The notes: a model not told the origin generated them from the letters alone. DNA of 64,000 nt from Fictibacillus nanhaiensis (GCF_019801215.1 NZ_JAHVJO010000001.1:496001-560000), one strand, 5' to 3'. Counted from the stretch's first letter, positions 44,844-55,926 are shown. Numbers and translations are program-made.

Positions 44844-46742
44844 ATGAACTTGGAAGATATCCAGAATCCTCATTTTTTAAAAACTTATGAGACAGAACAA
44901 TTAAATAGTTTAGCTTCAGATATCCGATCCTTTTTAATCGAAAAACTTTCAATAAGTGGCGGACATTTAGGCCCTAACTTAGGTGTGGTTGAACTAACAC
45001 TGGCGCTGCATAAGGTTTTTGACAGCCCTAAGGACAAGTTTATTTGGGATGTAGGCCATCAGGCTTATGTGCATAAAATTTTGACAGGCAGAGCGTCTCA
45101 ATTTGATACACTCCGACAGTACAAAGGACTATGCGGGTTTCCAAAACGGATTGAAAGCGAACATGATGTTTGGGAAACGGGACATAGCTCGACATCTCTT
45201 TCGGCTGCGATGGGAATGGCAGTTGCTCGAGACTTAAAGAAAACAGACGACAAAGTCATTGCAGTAATCGGAGATGGAGCACTAACAGGCGGTATGGCGT
45301 TAGAAGCATTAAACCATATCGGGCATGAAAAAAAGGATCTTATTGTTGTTTTAAATGATAACGAGATGTCCATTGCACCCAACGTCGGTGCTCTTCACAA
45401 TGTCTTAGGACGCATGAGAACGGCTAGAAAATATAACAAGGCAAAAGACGAATTAGAATCTTTAATCCGCAAAATTCCTGCTTTTGGCGGCAAGCTGGCC
45501 GCTACGGCTGAACGTGTTAAAGACAGTCTGAAGTACTTGTTAGTGTCAGGTATGTTCTTTGAAGAACTAGGTTATACGTACTTAGGACCTGTTGATGGAC
45601 ATGATGTGGAAGACTTAATCGAGAATTTAAGTTATGCCAAAAAGACGAAGGGTCCCGTTATCATTCATGTAATCACGAAAAAAGGCAAGGGTTATGAGCC
45701 TGCTGAATTAGATAAAAACGATAGTTGGCATGGAGTAGGGCCATACAAGATAGAATCAGGGCAGCAGATCAAACCTAAACAGATAGGACCTTCCTATAGT
45801 GGTGTAGTAAGCAAGACACTTGAAAAGCTTTCAGAGAAAGACGAGCGAGTGGTCGTAATAACACCCGCTATGACGATAGGATCAAAACTTGTTGATTACG
45901 GAAAAGCATTTCCAGACAGGTTGTTTGATGTAGGAATTGCAGAACAGCATGCTACCACGATGGCTGCAGGACTTGCAACCCAAAATATGAAACCTGTTCT
46001 TTCCATTTATTCTACTTTCCTGCAGCGCGGATATGATCAAGTTGTACATGATGTAGCTAGACAGAACTTAAATGTCTTATTTACGATTGACCGTTCAGGT
46101 TTAGTAGGTGCAGACGGTGAAACCCATCAAGGTGTTTTTGACATCGCGTTTTTGCGTCACATTCCGAATATGGTATTAATGATGGGAAAAGATGAGAACG
46201 AACTTCAGCATATGGTTTACTCCGCACTTCAGTATTCGGAAGGACCCATCGCAATCCGATTCCCTAGAGGAAACGGAACAGGCGTTCAAATGGATGAGGA
46301 ATTTGAAAATATTCCGATCGGATCATGGGAAGTGCTTAAAGAAGGCGATGACGTTGCTATATTAACGTTTGGAACGACTATACCGATGGCGCTTGAAGCA
46401 TGGGAGATCCTTGCGAAATCTGGTGTTTCTGCTCGTCTTATTAACGCTCGTTTCATAAAACCACTGGACCATAAGATGCTAAATGAGCTTTATGCTGAAA
46501 ATATGCCGATTTTAACACTCGAGGAAGCCGTTCTTCAAGGCGGTTTTGGCAGTGCTGTTTTAGAGCATGCAGCAGATAACCATGCAAATGTTATGATTGA
46601 ACGAATGGGTATTCCAGATTGCTTTATTGAACATGGAAGTGTTACGAAGCTTCTAGAAGAGATCGGGCTAACGACTCCAGACGTTGTTGAGCGGGTAAGA
46701 GCACTTCTAAAAAGAAAGACAGAAAAGGGTCTTCTTACATGA
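44844..46742 (+). CDS. dxs: 1-deoxy-D-xylulose-5-phosphate synthase
   Basis: Thiamine-diphosphate enzyme that condenses pyruvate and glyceraldehyde-3-phosphate, the entry to the MEP isoprenoid pathway; 632 aa. [19 protein letters not shown], the ThDP motif [15 protein letters not shown], the transketolase-like pyrimidine domain with [17 protein letters not shown], and [15 protein letters not shown] are present. ATG 44844 has GAGAGGC 7 bases upstream; an earlier in-frame ATG at 44823 overlaps the oapA stop. Confidence 0.96.
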   Translation: MNLEDIQNPHFLKTYETEQLNSLASDIRSFLIEKLSISGGHLGPNLGVVELTLALHKVFDSPKDKFIWDVGHQAYVHKILTGRASQFDTLRQYKGLCGFPKRIESEHDVWETGHSSTSLSAAMGMAVARDLKKTDDKVIAVIGDGALTGGMALEALNHIGHEKKDLIVVLNDNEMSIAPNVGALHNVLGRMRTARKYNKAKDELESLIRKIPAFGGKLAATAERVKDSLKYLLVSGMFFEELGYTYLGPVDGHDVEDLIENLSYAKKTKGPVIIHVITKKGKGYEPAELDKNDSWHGVGPYKIESGQQIKPKQIGPSYSGVVSKTLEKLSEKDERVVVITPAMTIGSKLVDYGKAFPDRLFDVGIAEQHATTMAAGLATQNMKPVLSIYSTFLQRGYDQVVHDVARQNLNVLFTIDRSGLVGADGETHQGVFDIAFLRHIPNMVLMMGKDENELQHMVYSALQYSEGPIAIRFPRGNGTGVQMDEEFENIPIGSWEVLKEGDDVAILTFGTTIPMALEAWEILAKSGVSARLINARFIKPLDHKMLNELYAENMPILTLEEAVLQGGFGSAVLEHAADNHANVMIERMGIPDCFIEHGSVTKLLEEIGLTTPDVVERVRALLKRKTEKGLLT

Positions 46743-47557
46743 AAAAAGAACGGATAGATGTCCTGCTTGTTAATCGAGGATTATGTGAAACACGCGAAAA
46801 AGCAAAAAGGTCTGTCATGGCAGGTCTCGTTTTTTCCGGTACAACCCGATTGGACAAGCCAGGTGAAAAGATTGATTCGGATGCCCCCCTCCAAGTAAAA
46901 GGGGATGTGATCCCATACGTTGGAAGAGGCGGTTTAAAACTTGAAAAAGCATTGAACATCTTCTCGTTTGATGTGGCAGATAAGATTGGAATGGATATCG
47001 GTGCCTCTACAGGCGGTTTTACGGATTGTGCTCTGCAAAATGGTGCCCGTTTTATTTATGCGATCGATGTTGGATATAACCAGTTAGCTTGGAAACTTCG
47101 TAACGATTCTCGTGTGTCTGTCATGGAAAGAACGAATTTCCGTTATGTGACAGTTGACCAACTCAGTCATGGCGTACCAGATTTTGCAACAATTGATGTT
47201 TCTTTTATTTCTTTACGAATTATCCTCCCTGTTCTCGTTCAGCTGATGGGAGAGGGTGAGGTTATCGCTCTTATTAAACCTCAATTTGAAGCAGGAAGAG
47301 AAGAAGTTGGAAAAAAAGGTATAGTTAGAGATCCGAAAGTTCATGAGAGCGTGTTAGTTGAGATTATTGAATTTGCTAAAAAAACAGGAATCAACCCTGT
47401 AGGATTGTCCTTTTCACCTATTACGGGGGGAGAAGGCAATATCGAATTTTTAATGCATGGTGAAGTGAACAAGAAAAACAAACAAGCGATTGATGATCAA
47501 ACAATTACAGAAGTAGTAAAAGAAGCACATGATACGTTTAAAAAAGAGCGGGGGTGA
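46739..47557 (+). CDS. yqxC: TlyA family rRNA (cytidine-2'-O)-methyltransferase (YqxC)
   Basis: A 272-aa protein with an N-terminal S4 RNA-binding domain (about 5-65) and an FtsJ-like SAM methyltransferase (about 66-245; [35 protein letters not shown]). TlyA enzymes 2'-O-methylate cytidines of 16S/23S rRNA; some family members are described as haemolysins. It overlaps dxs by 4 bases. Confidence 0.92.
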   Translation: MKKERIDVLLVNRGLCETREKAKRSVMAGLVFSGTTRLDKPGEKIDSDAPLQVKGDVIPYVGRGGLKLEKALNIFSFDVADKIGMDIGASTGGFTDCALQNGARFIYAIDVGYNQLAWKLRNDSRVSVMERTNFRYVTVDQLSHGVPDFATIDVSFISLRIILPVLVQLMGEGEVIALIKPQFEAGREEVGKKGIVRDPKVHESVLVEIIEFAKKTGINPVGLSFSPITGGEGNIEFLMHGEVNKKNKQAIDDQTITEVVKEAHDTFKKERG

Positions 47558-47581
47558 CAGACACCCAGCTCTTTTCTTTTA
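47542..47581 (+). terminator. terminator after yqxC
   Basis: AAAAGAGC plus GGGTG pairs with CACCC plus GCTCTTTT, followed by CTTTT. The stem contains the yqxC stop codon. Confidence 0.85.
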
Positions 47582-47671
47582 TTTAACCAATGAAAAATTT
47601 ACAACCTATTCACAATAGTATAAGATAAAGTCAGAATGTGACAGCGTGAAAAAATTGAGGTGGAATTACAA

Positions 47672-48121
47672 GTGAATAAAGGACAACGACATATTAAAAT
47701 CCGTGAAATGATTGCCAACCATGATATAGAAACACAAGATGATCTAGTAGAACTGCTCAAAAATGCTAACTTTAATGTAACGCAAGCAACCGTTTCCCGA
47801 GATATTAAAGAACTTCATCTAGTTAAGGTGCCGATGAACGATGGCCGCTACAAATACAGTCTGCCGGCTGACCAGCGCTTCAATCCTCTTCAAAAGCTCA
47901 GAAGGACGCTAACAGACAGTTTTATTAGCATCGACCATGCAGATCATTTAATTATTATGAAAACCCTCCCTGGTAATGCAAATGCGATTGGTGCTCTTAT
48001 TGATAAACTGGATTGGGAAGAACTGATGGGAACCATATGTGGTGATGATACGATCTTGATTATTTGCCGTTCTAAAGATGTTAGTTCTGATATTTCACAG
48101 CGCTTTTTAGATATGCTGTAA
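47672..48121 (+). CDS. argR: arginine repressor/activator ArgR (AhrC)
   Basis: Hexameric arginine-dependent regulator of arginine synthesis and breakdown; 149 aa from GTG 47672, equal in length to B. subtilis AhrC. Winged helix with SR-containing recognition motif ([16 protein letters not shown], about 36-51) and the C-terminal arginine-binding part [20 protein letters not shown] (47657-47663) suits this start; the in-frame GTG 47660 lies inside it. A possible promoter is TTTACA (47598-47603), 17 bases, TAAGAT. It is next to recN, as usual. Confidence 0.94.
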   Translation: MNKGQRHIKIREMIANHDIETQDDLVELLKNANFNVTQATVSRDIKELHLVKVPMNDGRYKYSLPADQRFNPLQKLRRTLTDSFISIDHADHLIIMKTLPGNANAIGALIDKLDWEELMGTICGDDTILIICRSKDVSSDISQRFLDML

Positions 48122-48145
48122 TTTTTAAAATAGGGTGTGATGTAA

Positions 48146-49837
48146 TTGCTAGCAGAATTAAGTATTCGTAATTTTGCTATAATCGACTCGCTTAGTGTCT
48201 CTTTTAAAAAAGGACTTACTGTCTTAACAGGAGAAACTGGGGCAGGGAAATCAATCATAATCGATGCAATCGGACTTTTAATCGGAGGCCGAGGTTCGAC
48301 CGAATTTGTTCGTTACGGAACGCAGAAAGCAGAAATTGAAGGATTATTCCATATTCATCAAGACCATCGTGTATATGATAAATGTGAAGAAGTTGGCATA
48401 ACCATCTCTGACGAAATGGTTATTTTGAAGAGAGATATTACGGATAGCGGAAAGAGCATATGCAGAGTTAACGGTAAGCTTGTTACACTTTCTGTTTTAA
48501 AAGAAATCGGACAAGCTTTAGTTGATATTCACGGGCAGCATGAAACGCAATACTTAATGCAGCCTGATAAACATCTTTTTCTGTTAGACAGTTTCGGAGA
48601 TAAAGCGTTTAAACAAGAGCTTATCACTTATGAGAAAGCATTTAAAGAATATAAAGAAATAAATAAGCAGCTCTCGGAACTCTCAAGAAACGAACAAGAA
48701 ATAGCTCAGCGTATCGATCTTCTGAAATACCAATATGAAGAGATAACAGGTGCCAACCTCATTGCGGATGAAGACCTAAAACTTGAAGAAGAAAAAAGGA
48801 TGCTCGGTAATTTTGAACGAATCCATGGCCATCTTCAGGATGCATATTACAGTTTATATGGTGAAGATAAAGGTCTGGAACTCGTTTCGAGAGCTCTTGC
48901 AGATTTTTCGCAAGTTGCTGCACTTGATGAATCATTAAAAGCTGATGAAGAACAATTTGGCAGCAGCTTTTATGTCTTAGAGGAACTTACGTATAAAATT
49001 AGAGATATGTTTGATTCGTTAGAATACAACCCTGAACGTTTAAACAGCATCGAACTTCGATTAGATGAAATTAGCAAGCTAAAACGGAAGTACGGATCAA
49101 CTGTAAAAGAAATGCTCGATTATGGGGATAAGGTTAAAAAAGAACTTGAACTCATCCAAAATAAAGATAATCATATTGAAGATCTGAAAGAAAAGCAAAC
49201 GAAAATGATCTCGAAACTAGAGATGTCAGGTAAGAAACTAACCAAAAAGCGATCAGATACTGCTAAAACATTAAAAAAAGCGATTCAGCAGCAACTTAAA
49301 GAACTTTATATGGAAAAAACAGAATTTGAAGTTGTGATGGAACGCACGGAAGATAAACAATTTTTAAAAACAGGTATGGATACTGTTGAATTTTTTATCT
49401 CGCCTAACCAAGGTGAGCCATTGAAACCGTTATCTAAAGTGGCTTCTGGCGGTGAATTGTCACGCGTGATTTTAGCCTTAAAAACCATTTTCTCTGAGAA
49501 CCAAGGTATTACTGCCATTATTTTTGATGAAGTGGATACGGGAGTTTCAGGACGTGTTGCTCAAGCGATTGCTGAAAAAATCTACCGAGTTTCGATCGGC
49601 TCTCAAGTTTTATGTATCAGTCATCTTCCTCAAGTAGCAGCAATGGCTGATACTCATCTTCATATTTCGAAGCAAACACTTCAAGGCAGAACAGTTACAA
49701 AAGTCCTTTCATTAAAAGTAGATGAAAAAGTCAATGAGATTGGCCGGATGATCTCTGGGGTTGAAATCACGGATCTTACTAAGCAGCACGCTCAAGAACT
49801 ATTGGAACTTGCTGAATCGATTAAAAAATCATCTTAA
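48146..49837 (+). CDS. recN: DNA repair protein RecN
   Basis: SMC-like ATPase acting early at double-strand breaks; 563 aa. Walker A GETGAGKS (29-36), two coiled-coil arms (about 150-215 and 310-390), the ABC signature SGGELSRV, and Walker B IIFDEVDTGVSGRVAQAI. The start is TTG 48146 behind AGGGTG. It lies 24 bases after argR. Confidence 0.95.
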   Translation: MLAELSIRNFAIIDSLSVSFKKGLTVLTGETGAGKSIIIDAIGLLIGGRGSTEFVRYGTQKAEIEGLFHIHQDHRVYDKCEEVGITISDEMVILKRDITDSGKSICRVNGKLVTLSVLKEIGQALVDIHGQHETQYLMQPDKHLFLLDSFGDKAFKQELITYEKAFKEYKEINKQLSELSRNEQEIAQRIDLLKYQYEEITGANLIADEDLKLEEEKRMLGNFERIHGHLQDAYYSLYGEDKGLELVSRALADFSQVAALDESLKADEEQFGSSFYVLEELTYKIRDMFDSLEYNPERLNSIELRLDEISKLKRKYGSTVKEMLDYGDKVKKELELIQNKDNHIEDLKEKQTKMISKLEMSGKKLTKKRSDTAKTLKKAIQQQLKELYMEKTEFEVVMERTEDKQFLKTGMDTVEFFISPNQGEPLKPLSKVASGGELSRVILALKTIFSENQGITAIIFDEVDTGVSGRVAQAIAEKIYRVSIGSQVLCISHLPQVAAMADTHLHISKQTLQGRTVTKVLSLKVDEKVNEIGRMISGVEITDLTKQHAQELLELAESIKKSS

Positions 49838-49850
49838 ATAATTATTCATG

Positions 49851-49886
49851 AAAAGCTATCCATTTAAGGAATAGCTTTTTCTTTTT
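49851..49886 (+). terminator. terminator after recN
   Basis: AAAAGCTAT (49851-49859) pairs with ATAGCTTTT (49871-49879), followed by a T-rich run. Confidence 0.82.
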
Positions 49887-49971
49887 TCTCGGTTATAATC
49901 TTATCGCCCGTAGGCTAAATTAAAGGTACAGCCATGGTGAGGGTGTGAGCTAGGAGCGAGGAGAGTGAAAG

Positions 49972-51258
49972 ATGTATAAGGATTTACTTCGGCGAATGAT
50001 CGGCGTTATTCTCCTTGGATGTTTAGTGGGAATCGGATTTTTGTCTCCGGTACGTGAGTATGTGAAGATGCCAAAATCGATTACTGTTTTTGAGGGACAA
50101 CAAATTATCCAATCTCTTCCTGCAGGGACAACATTGCAGCAGGAAGAACAAAATATTTATACAACAGTGATGAAAAGTGAAAAAATCGTTTCGATACAAG
50201 CCACAACAAACGGTGATAGTATGGCCACTCTCGAAGCAGCAAGTTTTCCCATCAAAAAGATGGACGTTAAAGTATTGTCTGATCTTAAAGTTGTACCAGG
50301 TGGCCAATCCATTGGTGTAAAGTTAAATACTCTCGGCGTTTTGATTGTCGGCCATCATTTAGTCAATACATCTAATGGTAAACAGTCGCCAGGAGAAATT
50401 GCTGATATACAAGTTGGAGATATTATAACCAAAATTAACGGAAAAAATATAAAGAAAATGGGAGATGTCAGCCCATTTGTCAGAGAGTCTGGGGAATCTC
50501 GACATCCATTAGACGTAACCATTATTAGAGACGGCAAAACATTGCACAAAACTTTGGTGCCTCTTCAAGATAAAAATGATCAATCGTACCGAATCGGATT
50601 ATATATAAGAGACTCTGCAGCGGGAGTTGGGACATTGACATTTTATGACCCAATGTCTTTCAAATATGGTGCTCTTGGCCACGTGATTTCCGATATGGAC
50701 ACGAAAAAACCGATTAAGGTCAACAACGGTGAAATCCTTGGATCAACGGTAACATCCATTGAAAAAGGTTCAAACGGACATCCGGGAGAAAAATTAGCCC
50801 GTTTTTCTAACGATAAAAAAGTTCTAGGAGACATTTCAAAAAATAGTCCTTTTGGTATATTTGGAAAATTAAACGATAAGTTATCAAATGGTGGCTGGAA
50901 TAAGCCTCTTCCAATCGCTCTTTCTGATCAGGTAAAAGAAGGGCCAGCGAAAATTTTGACAGTAGTAGACGGATCAAAAGTAAGAGAGTTTGAAGTAGAC
51001 GTCATTAGTTCCGTCCCGCAAAAATTTCCGGCAACTAAAGGGATGGTCATAAAAATTACAGATCCTGAACTGTTAAAAATAACGGGTGGAATCGTACAAG
51101 GGATGAGCGGAAGCCCGATCATTCAAAATGGCAGAATTATTGGGGCTGTAACACATGTTTTTGTAAATGATCCTACATCTGGTTATGGCGTTCACATTGA
51201 ATGGATGTTGGACGAGGCAGGAATAAATATATACGAAGAACGAAAACAGGCGAGCTGA
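49972..51258 (+). CDS. spoIVB: SpoIVB peptidase
   Basis: Forespore-secreted serine peptidase (S55) that triggers sigma-K activation by cutting SpoIVFA; 428 aa. An N-terminal signal/membrane helix (about 9-25), a PDZ domain (about 105-195) and the peptidase domain with the serine nucleophile in [24 protein letters not shown] 49972 follows GGAGAG. It is the usual left neighbour of spo0A. I could not find a clean sigma-F/G promoter in 49887-49950. Confidence 0.95.
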   Translation: MYKDLLRRMIGVILLGCLVGIGFLSPVREYVKMPKSITVFEGQQIIQSLPAGTTLQQEEQNIYTTVMKSEKIVSIQATTNGDSMATLEAASFPIKKMDVKVLSDLKVVPGGQSIGVKLNTLGVLIVGHHLVNTSNGKQSPGEIADIQVGDIITKINGKNIKKMGDVSPFVRESGESRHPLDVTIIRDGKTLHKTLVPLQDKNDQSYRIGLYIRDSAAGVGTLTFYDPMSFKYGALGHVISDMDTKKPIKVNNGEILGSTVTSIEKGSNGHPGEKLARFSNDKKVLGDISKNSPFGIFGKLNDKLSNGGWNKPLPIALSDQVKEGPAKILTVVDGSKVREFEVDVISSVPQKFPATKGMVIKITDPELLKITGGIVQGMSGSPIIQNGRIIGAVTHVFVNDPTSGYGVHIEWMLDEAGINIYEERKQAS

Positions 51259-51279
51259 TTACAGTTCCCTGTTTTTTTT
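51243..51279 (+). terminator. terminator after spoIVB
   Basis: AAAACAGG (51243-51250) pairs with CCTGTTTT (51268-51275), then T residues. It overlaps the spoIVB end. Confidence 0.7.
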
Positions 51280-51300
51280 GAAAAGGTTTTCTTTATTGTT

Positions 51301-51329
51301 TAGACATTCATAAGACTATTTTGTATAAT
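51301..51329 (+). promoter_or_regulatory. sigma-A vegetative promoter (Pv) of spo0A
   Basis: TAGACA (51301-51306), 17 bases, TATAAT (51324-51329), 200 bases upstream of the spo0A start. Confidence 0.7.
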
Positions 51330-51346
51330 AAGAATTGTAAAGAAAA

Positions 51347-51384
51347 TTCGACAAACTCATTCCTACATACTGAAAACTGTCGAA
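51347..51384. promoter_or_regulatory. two Spo0A boxes
   Basis: TTCGACA (51347-51353) and TGTCGAA (51378-51384) are exact 0A boxes in opposite orientation, between the two spo0A promoters. They should let phosphorylated Spo0A control the switch from Pv to Ps. Confidence 0.8.
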
Positions 51385-51458
51385 ATTCAAAGTAATATGG
51401 AGAAAATAGTGTATTTTATTATAAAAATAAATTAATTTTGAAAAATTTAAAACAAAAT

Positions 51459-51485
51459 AAAGGGATTCACCATTAATTGTTGAAA
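51459..51485 (+). promoter_or_regulatory. candidate sigma-H sporulation promoter (Ps) of spo0A
   Basis: AAAGGGATT (51459-51467), 11 bases, GTTGAAA (51479-51485) matches the sigma-H consensus RnAGGAwWW-N11-12-RnnGAAT with one mismatch in each element. It lies 46 bases upstream of the spo0A ATG. Confidence 0.6.
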
Positions 51486-51530
51486 TGTTACATTGGGAAA
51501 AACAAGAAATTGTTGAATGGGGAGGAAATA

Positions 51531-52328
51531 ATGGTGCAAAAAGTTAAAGTTTGTCTAGCTGATGATAATCGTGAGTTAATTAGTCTTTTGAGGGAATACC
51601 TTTCGAGTCAAGATGACATGGAAGTGATTGGTGTAGCTTATAATGGTCAAGAATGTCTATCGGTCCTAGAGAATAAAAACCCAGATGTACTCGTCCTCGA
51701 TATTATTATGCCGCATTTAGACGGATTAGCTGTTTTAGAAAAAATCAGAGCTAGTGATGATCTGCCTCAGCCGAATGTAATTATGCTTACTGCTTTTGGA
51801 CAAGAAGATGTTACGAAAAAAGCTGTAGATCTTGGGGCATCTTATTTTATCTTAAAGCCTTTTGACATGGACAACTTGGCAAGTCAAATCCGACAAATTT
51901 GCGGTTCTGAAAAATCTACTGTTCAGCGGGCTTCTGGAAATAGCAGAAACAGCTACCAAACGATTAATAAGCCGCGAAATCTTGATGCCAGTATTACAAG
52001 CATTATTCATGAAATTGGAGTTCCTGCTCATATTAAGGGATACATGTATTTAAGAGAAGCGATTTCTATGGTTTATAATGATATTGAACTTCTAGGATCA
52101 ATTACGAAAGTATTATATCCTGATATCGCTAAGAAATTTAACACAACATCGAGTCGTGTAGAACGTGCGATCCGCCATGCGATTGAAGTAGCGTGGAGCC
52201 GCGGAAATATTGACAGCATTTCATCCTTATTCGGTTATACCGTTTCGATGACGAAAGCAAAACCAACAAATAGTGAGTTCATCGCGATGGTAGCGGATAA
52301 GCTCCGAATCGAACATAAAGCTGGTTGA
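51531..52328 (+). CDS. spo0A: sporulation transcription factor Spo0A
   Basis: Master response regulator of sporulation; 265 aa. Receiver domain with the acidic pocket Asp11/Asp12, the phosphorylated Asp57 (VLDIIMP) and the conserved Lys in FILKPF, then a linker (about 125-145) and the Spo0A-specific effector domain with [18 protein letters not shown] and the recognition helix [22 protein letters not shown] 51531 follows GGGGAGG; upstream in-frame codons have no site. Confidence 0.97.
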   Translation: MVQKVKVCLADDNRELISLLREYLSSQDDMEVIGVAYNGQECLSVLENKNPDVLVLDIIMPHLDGLAVLEKIRASDDLPQPNVIMLTAFGQEDVTKKAVDLGASYFILKPFDMDNLASQIRQICGSEKSTVQRASGNSRNSYQTINKPRNLDASITSIIHEIGVPAHIKGYMYLREAISMVYNDIELLGSITKVLYPDIAKKFNTTSSRVERAIRHAIEVAWSRGNIDSISSLFGYTVSMTKAKPTNSEFIAMVADKLRIEHKAG

Positions 52329-52354
52329 TCAGCTAAATAATAAATGGCAACGCC

Positions 52355-52388
52355 AAAAACCCCCTAATCGGTGAATTAGGGGGTTTTT
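52355..52388. terminator. bidirectional terminator between spo0A and yqzF
   Basis: AAAAACCCCCTAAT (52355-52368) pairs perfectly with ATTAGGGGGTTTTT (52375-52388). Confidence 0.92.
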
Positions 52389-52420
52389 GTTAACTCATAA
52401 GATCTAATGTTTTAACCAGG

Positions 52421-52657
52421 TCACTTCTTTTTGTATTTCAATTGTACTTTATTTCGTTTTTTATCCCTGTAAAATATAAATCCTCCAACAAAGGCCAATC
52501 CTGCAAAAAAGCTAATCAAACCAGCGATAAACTGCAGCCATAAAACGGGAAATGGAAATTGCAGCACACCAAATAACGTGTCTCTCATCCACTTTATTCC
52601 CATAACAGCCATGACCCCAGGAATTAAAACAATGACTAATGCTGCATACCTGCTCAT
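52421..52657 (-). CDS. yqzF: DUF2627 membrane protein YqzF
   Basis: A 78-aa protein with two membrane helices (about 5-22 and 38-60) and a Lys-rich tail (YRDKKRNKVQLKYKKK). It corresponds to the YqzF/DUF2627 family found between spo0A and bkdR in Bacillus. Function is unknown. ATG follows AAAGGAG. Convergent with spo0A, divergent from bkdR. Confidence 0.82.
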   Translation of the reverse strand: MSRYAALVIVLIPGVMAVMGIKWMRDTLFGVLQFPFPVLWLQFIAGLISFFAGLAFVGGFIFYRDKKRNKVQLKYKKK

Positions 52658-52813
52658 GATTGTTTTCCACTCCTTTAACTTTCTATATTGTACCTAAAGT
52701 TCATTTTGTTGTCGATGTGAATTCCGTTTGCAAACCCTTTCATACTGAGGTATGATAAATATGTGAAAAAAATTGCACAGATTAAAGAATACATAAGATG
52801 CGGAGGGGTAGCG

Positions 52814-54871
52814 TTGCAAAGGGTAATGCTAATGGTCACTCCTGATGAAAGAGCTCAGCTGCTTCAATTGATAAAGAATTCACAAGTCTTTCAGCTTGTA
52901 GGCCTACTTGTAGCTGATAAAGAAAAATACATATCCAATGAAAATGTACCTGTTTTTTCCTACTCATCTGTTAATAAAATGGAAACCGATTATTTCATCT
53001 ATTCGCCTGCTTTAATACAATCGGCTAATCAATTGCATGGTCTTTTTTTTCCGGGGTCTGGAAAAATATCATCCGTTCAGTTTCATGCGTTATTAGAACA
53101 TTTAAAAAATACGTTCATTCACGTCAATGACAGCGAAAGTTTACAGCAATTAAAGACCATTTTAGACAATACACATGATGGTATGATAGTTATCAATCAA
53201 CGATTAGAAATCACGATCTTTAACAAAAGTGCTGAAAAAATGACCGGCTTATCTAGGGAAGATACGGTTGGAAAGTCCATTTTGGAAGTTATGCCAAATA
53301 GTCAGCTGCCAAGAGTTCTAGATTCTGGTATTGAGGAAGTAAACCAGGAGCAGATGCTCGGTAATGGTACAAAAATTTATACAACAAGAACTCCGATACT
53401 CGATCAATATGGACGTAAGCTTGGTGCATTCGCTGTGTTTAAAGATATTACGGAAATTGTTGACTTAGCTGAAGAAGTAACCAATCTAAAAAGCATCCAA
53501 AGTATGCTTAGTTCCATAATCCAATCTTCAGAAGAAGCGATTTCTGTTGTTGATGAACAAGGAAAAGGTATAATGATCAACCCTGCTTATACAAGGCTTA
53601 CTGGCTATACAGCAGAGCAGGTTATCGGAAAGCCCGCAACAACAGATATTTCTGAAGGTGAAAGTATCCACATGCAAGTGCTAAAAACAAGAAAACCTGT
53701 TAGAGGTGCCCGTCTGCGAGTAGGTCCTAACAGAAAAGATGTTATCGTTAACGTCGCTCCTATTATTGTTGATGGACTTATAAAAGGAAGCGTCGGAGTG
53801 ATTCATGATGTTTCTGAGATAAAAGGATTAACGGAAGAACTGAACCGAGCACGGCAGATCATTCGCACACTTGAAGCTAAATATTCCTTTGAAGATATAA
53901 TTGGTGAATCAGAGGAAATGAAGTTCGCAGTCGATCAAGGCAAGCTTGCAGCTTCAACACCAGCAACTGTCCTTCTGCGCGGAGAGTCAGGAACTGGGAA
54001 AGAACTTTTCGCGCATGCCATCCATAACGCAAGCGATAGAAAATTTAATAAGTTTATCCGGGTAAATTGTGCAGCTCTTTCTGAATCGTTGCTTGAAAGT
54101 GAGCTTTTTGGTTATGAGGAAGGCGCGTTTTCGGGTGCGTTAAGAGGCGGGAAGAGAGGTTTGTTTGAAGAGGCAAACGGTGGAAGCATATTCTTGGATG
54201 AAGTTGGAGAGCTCTCTCAAAATACCCAAGCTAAGCTTCTTAGAGTTCTTCAAGAAAATGAGATCAGGCGTGTAGGCGGTACGAAGGCTATCCCAATAAA
54301 TGTAAGGGTCATTGCTGCCACAAACGTAAATCTTGAAAAAATGATCGCAGATGGAACATTCAGGCAAGATTTATATTATCGTCTGAACCGTATGCCGATC
54401 TACATCCCCCCGTTGCGGTCCAGAAATAGTGACATATTATTGCTGGCGACTCACCTTTTGCAAAAATTAAACCAGGACTATGGAAGAAATATTGAGGTAA
54501 TCAGTAAAGATGCCGAAGATTTTTTGCTTACTTATGACTGGCCTGGAAATGTACGGGAACTTGAAAATGTTTTAGGACGGGCCATAATCCATATGAGCCA
54601 TATCGATACACAAATCAATAGAAGTCATATCTCATTGTTATCAGTCAATGAAAATAAGGGACATAGCGACAGCTTACCCTTATCTCTGCCTTATGATGAG
54701 GAAAGATCATTATCTGAACAAATGGATGAGATAGAAAAAGTTATTTTAACAGAAGCTATTAGCAGATTTAATGGAAACAAAACAAAAACTGCAAAATCCT
54801 TAGGAATCTCATTACGTAATTTTTATTACAAGCTAGAAAAATACGGACTAGATGACAAAGTACGCAAATAA
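52814..54871 (+). CDS. bkdR: sigma-54-dependent activator BkdR
   Basis: Enhancer-binding activator of the branched-chain keto-acid operon; about 685 aa from TTG 52814 behind GGAGGGG (52802-52808). A longer GTG start at 52763 is possible but has a weaker site. Order: N-terminal domain (1-110), two PAS domains (about 117-230 and 240-340), AAA+ domain with Walker A GESGTGKE, the sigma-54 contact loop written GAFSGA instead of [18 protein letters not shown] and the arginine finger region, then a Fis-type HTH ([24 protein letters not shown]). Confidence 0.93.
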   Translation: MQRVMLMVTPDERAQLLQLIKNSQVFQLVGLLVADKEKYISNENVPVFSYSSVNKMETDYFIYSPALIQSANQLHGLFFPGSGKISSVQFHALLEHLKNTFIHVNDSESLQQLKTILDNTHDGMIVINQRLEITIFNKSAEKMTGLSREDTVGKSILEVMPNSQLPRVLDSGIEEVNQEQMLGNGTKIYTTRTPILDQYGRKLGAFAVFKDITEIVDLAEEVTNLKSIQSMLSSIIQSSEEAISVVDEQGKGIMINPAYTRLTGYTAEQVIGKPATTDISEGESIHMQVLKTRKPVRGARLRVGPNRKDVIVNVAPIIVDGLIKGSVGVIHDVSEIKGLTEELNRARQIIRTLEAKYSFEDIIGESEEMKFAVDQGKLAASTPATVLLRGESGTGKELFAHAIHNASDRKFNKFIRVNCAALSESLLESELFGYEEGAFSGALRGGKRGLFEEANGGSIFLDEVGELSQNTQAKLLRVLQENEIRRVGGTKAIPINVRVIAATNVNLEKMIADGTFRQDLYYRLNRMPIYIPPLRSRNSDILLLATHLLQKLNQDYGRNIEVISKDAEDFLLTYDWPGNVRELENVLGRAIIHMSHIDTQINRSHISLLSVNENKGHSDSLPLSLPYDEERSLSEQMDEIEKVILTEAISRFNGNKTKTAKSLGISLRNFYYKLEKYGLDDKVRK

Positions 54872-54885
54872 TTTCATGCAAAAAA

Positions 54886-54902
54886 TTGCAAACACTATGC
54901 AA
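54886..54902. promoter_or_regulatory. candidate BkdR upstream activating dyad
   Basis: TTGCA (54886-54890) and TGCAA (54898-54902) form a perfect dyad with a 7-base spacer. Related half-sites (ATGCAA at 54877, ATTGC at 54905) flank it. It lies 50-80 bases upstream of the -24 element, the right distance for an enhancer-binding protein. Confidence 0.45.
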
Positions 54903-54953
54903 GGAATTGCGGATAATAGATGAAAAAAGTACCTCACATAGTAAATTGCAGTT

Positions 54954-54969
54954 TGGCACAAAACTTGCA
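54954..54969 (+). promoter_or_regulatory. sigma-54 (-24/-12) promoter of the bkd operon
   Basis: TGGCAC (54954-54959), 5 bases, TTGCA (54965-54969): an exact match to the consensus TGGCAC-N5-TTGCW. The first gene, ptb, starts 34 bases downstream. Confidence 0.93.
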
Positions 54970-55002
54970 TATTAACTATAGTGGTGAGCAAGGGGGGATA
55001 AC

Positions 55003-55914
55003 ATGCGTTTGGAACACTTGGTTAGCCAAGCCAAAAGTCAAAAAGTAAAACCAGTCATCGCAGTTGCGGAAGCTGGCGATCAAGAAGTTATTGAAAGTGT
55101 TTTTAAGGCTTATAAAGAGGGCGTTGCCCATTTTATATTGTTTGGAAATGGTGAAAAAATTTCTGACTTGCTTAAAAGGCATACAAACGAATCTACACCC
55201 GGACTAAAAGTTATATCTACAGACACTTCATCAGCAGCTATTGGTGCTGTTAAAGCGGTTCATAATGGGGACGCTGATATCTTAATGAAAGGTCATGTGT
55301 CAACTTCAGTCCTTTTAAAAGCTGTGCTCCACAAAGAATTTGGTCTCCGAACAGGCAAAGTGCTCTCACATGTAGCCGCTTTTGAAGTAGAAGGATTTGA
55401 CAGACTGATCTTTGTAACCGATGCAGCAATGAATATTGAACCTGATCTGAACCAAAAAGCACAGATCCTTCAAAACGCAATAGACTTTGCATGTCAAACT
55501 GGTTTGGATCAACCAAAAGCGGCTATTCTTGCAGCAGTTGAACAAGTAAATCCTGCCATGAAAGCAACACTTGATGCAGCAAGTTTAACGGTCATGAGTC
55601 TTAGGAATCAGATCACAGGCGGCCTAGTAGAAGGCCCATTAGCACTGGATAATGCCATTTCACTAGAAGCTGCCGAACATAAAGGGATATCAGGAAACGT
55701 CGCAGGACAGGCAGATATTTTGCTTGTTCCGACGATTGAAACAGGAAATGTTCTGTATAAATCTCTTATTTATTTTGCCCGGGCTAAAGTAGGAGCAGTA
55801 ATCTGTGGTGCTAAAGCGCCTATTGTTCTAACTTCTAGAGCCGATTCGGCAGAAAGTAAATATTTGTCTATCGCATTAGCAGTCAAATCCGTCATCAACG
55901 ATAAGAAACTTTAG
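55003..55914 (+). CDS. ptb: phosphate butyryltransferase
   Basis: Converts (branched) acyl-CoA to acyl phosphate; 303 aa, phosphotransacetylase fold. It contains AVAEAGDQEVIESV near the N terminus, ADILMKGHVSTSVLLKAVL and ITGGLVEGPLALDNAIS. First gene of the bkd operon, preceded by the sigma-54 promoter. With Buk it recovers ATP from branched acyl-CoAs. Confidence 0.94.
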   Translation: MRLEHLVSQAKSQKVKPVIAVAEAGDQEVIESVFKAYKEGVAHFILFGNGEKISDLLKRHTNESTPGLKVISTDTSSAAIGAVKAVHNGDADILMKGHVSTSVLLKAVLHKEFGLRTGKVLSHVAAFEVEGFDRLIFVTDAAMNIEPDLNQKAQILQNAIDFACQTGLDQPKAAILAAVEQVNPAMKATLDAASLTVMSLRNQITGGLVEGPLALDNAISLEAAEHKGISGNVAGQADILLVPTIETGNVLYKSLIYFARAKVGAVICGAKAPIVLTSRADSAESKYLSIALAVKSVINDKKL

Positions 55915-55926
55915 GAGGAATATAAA

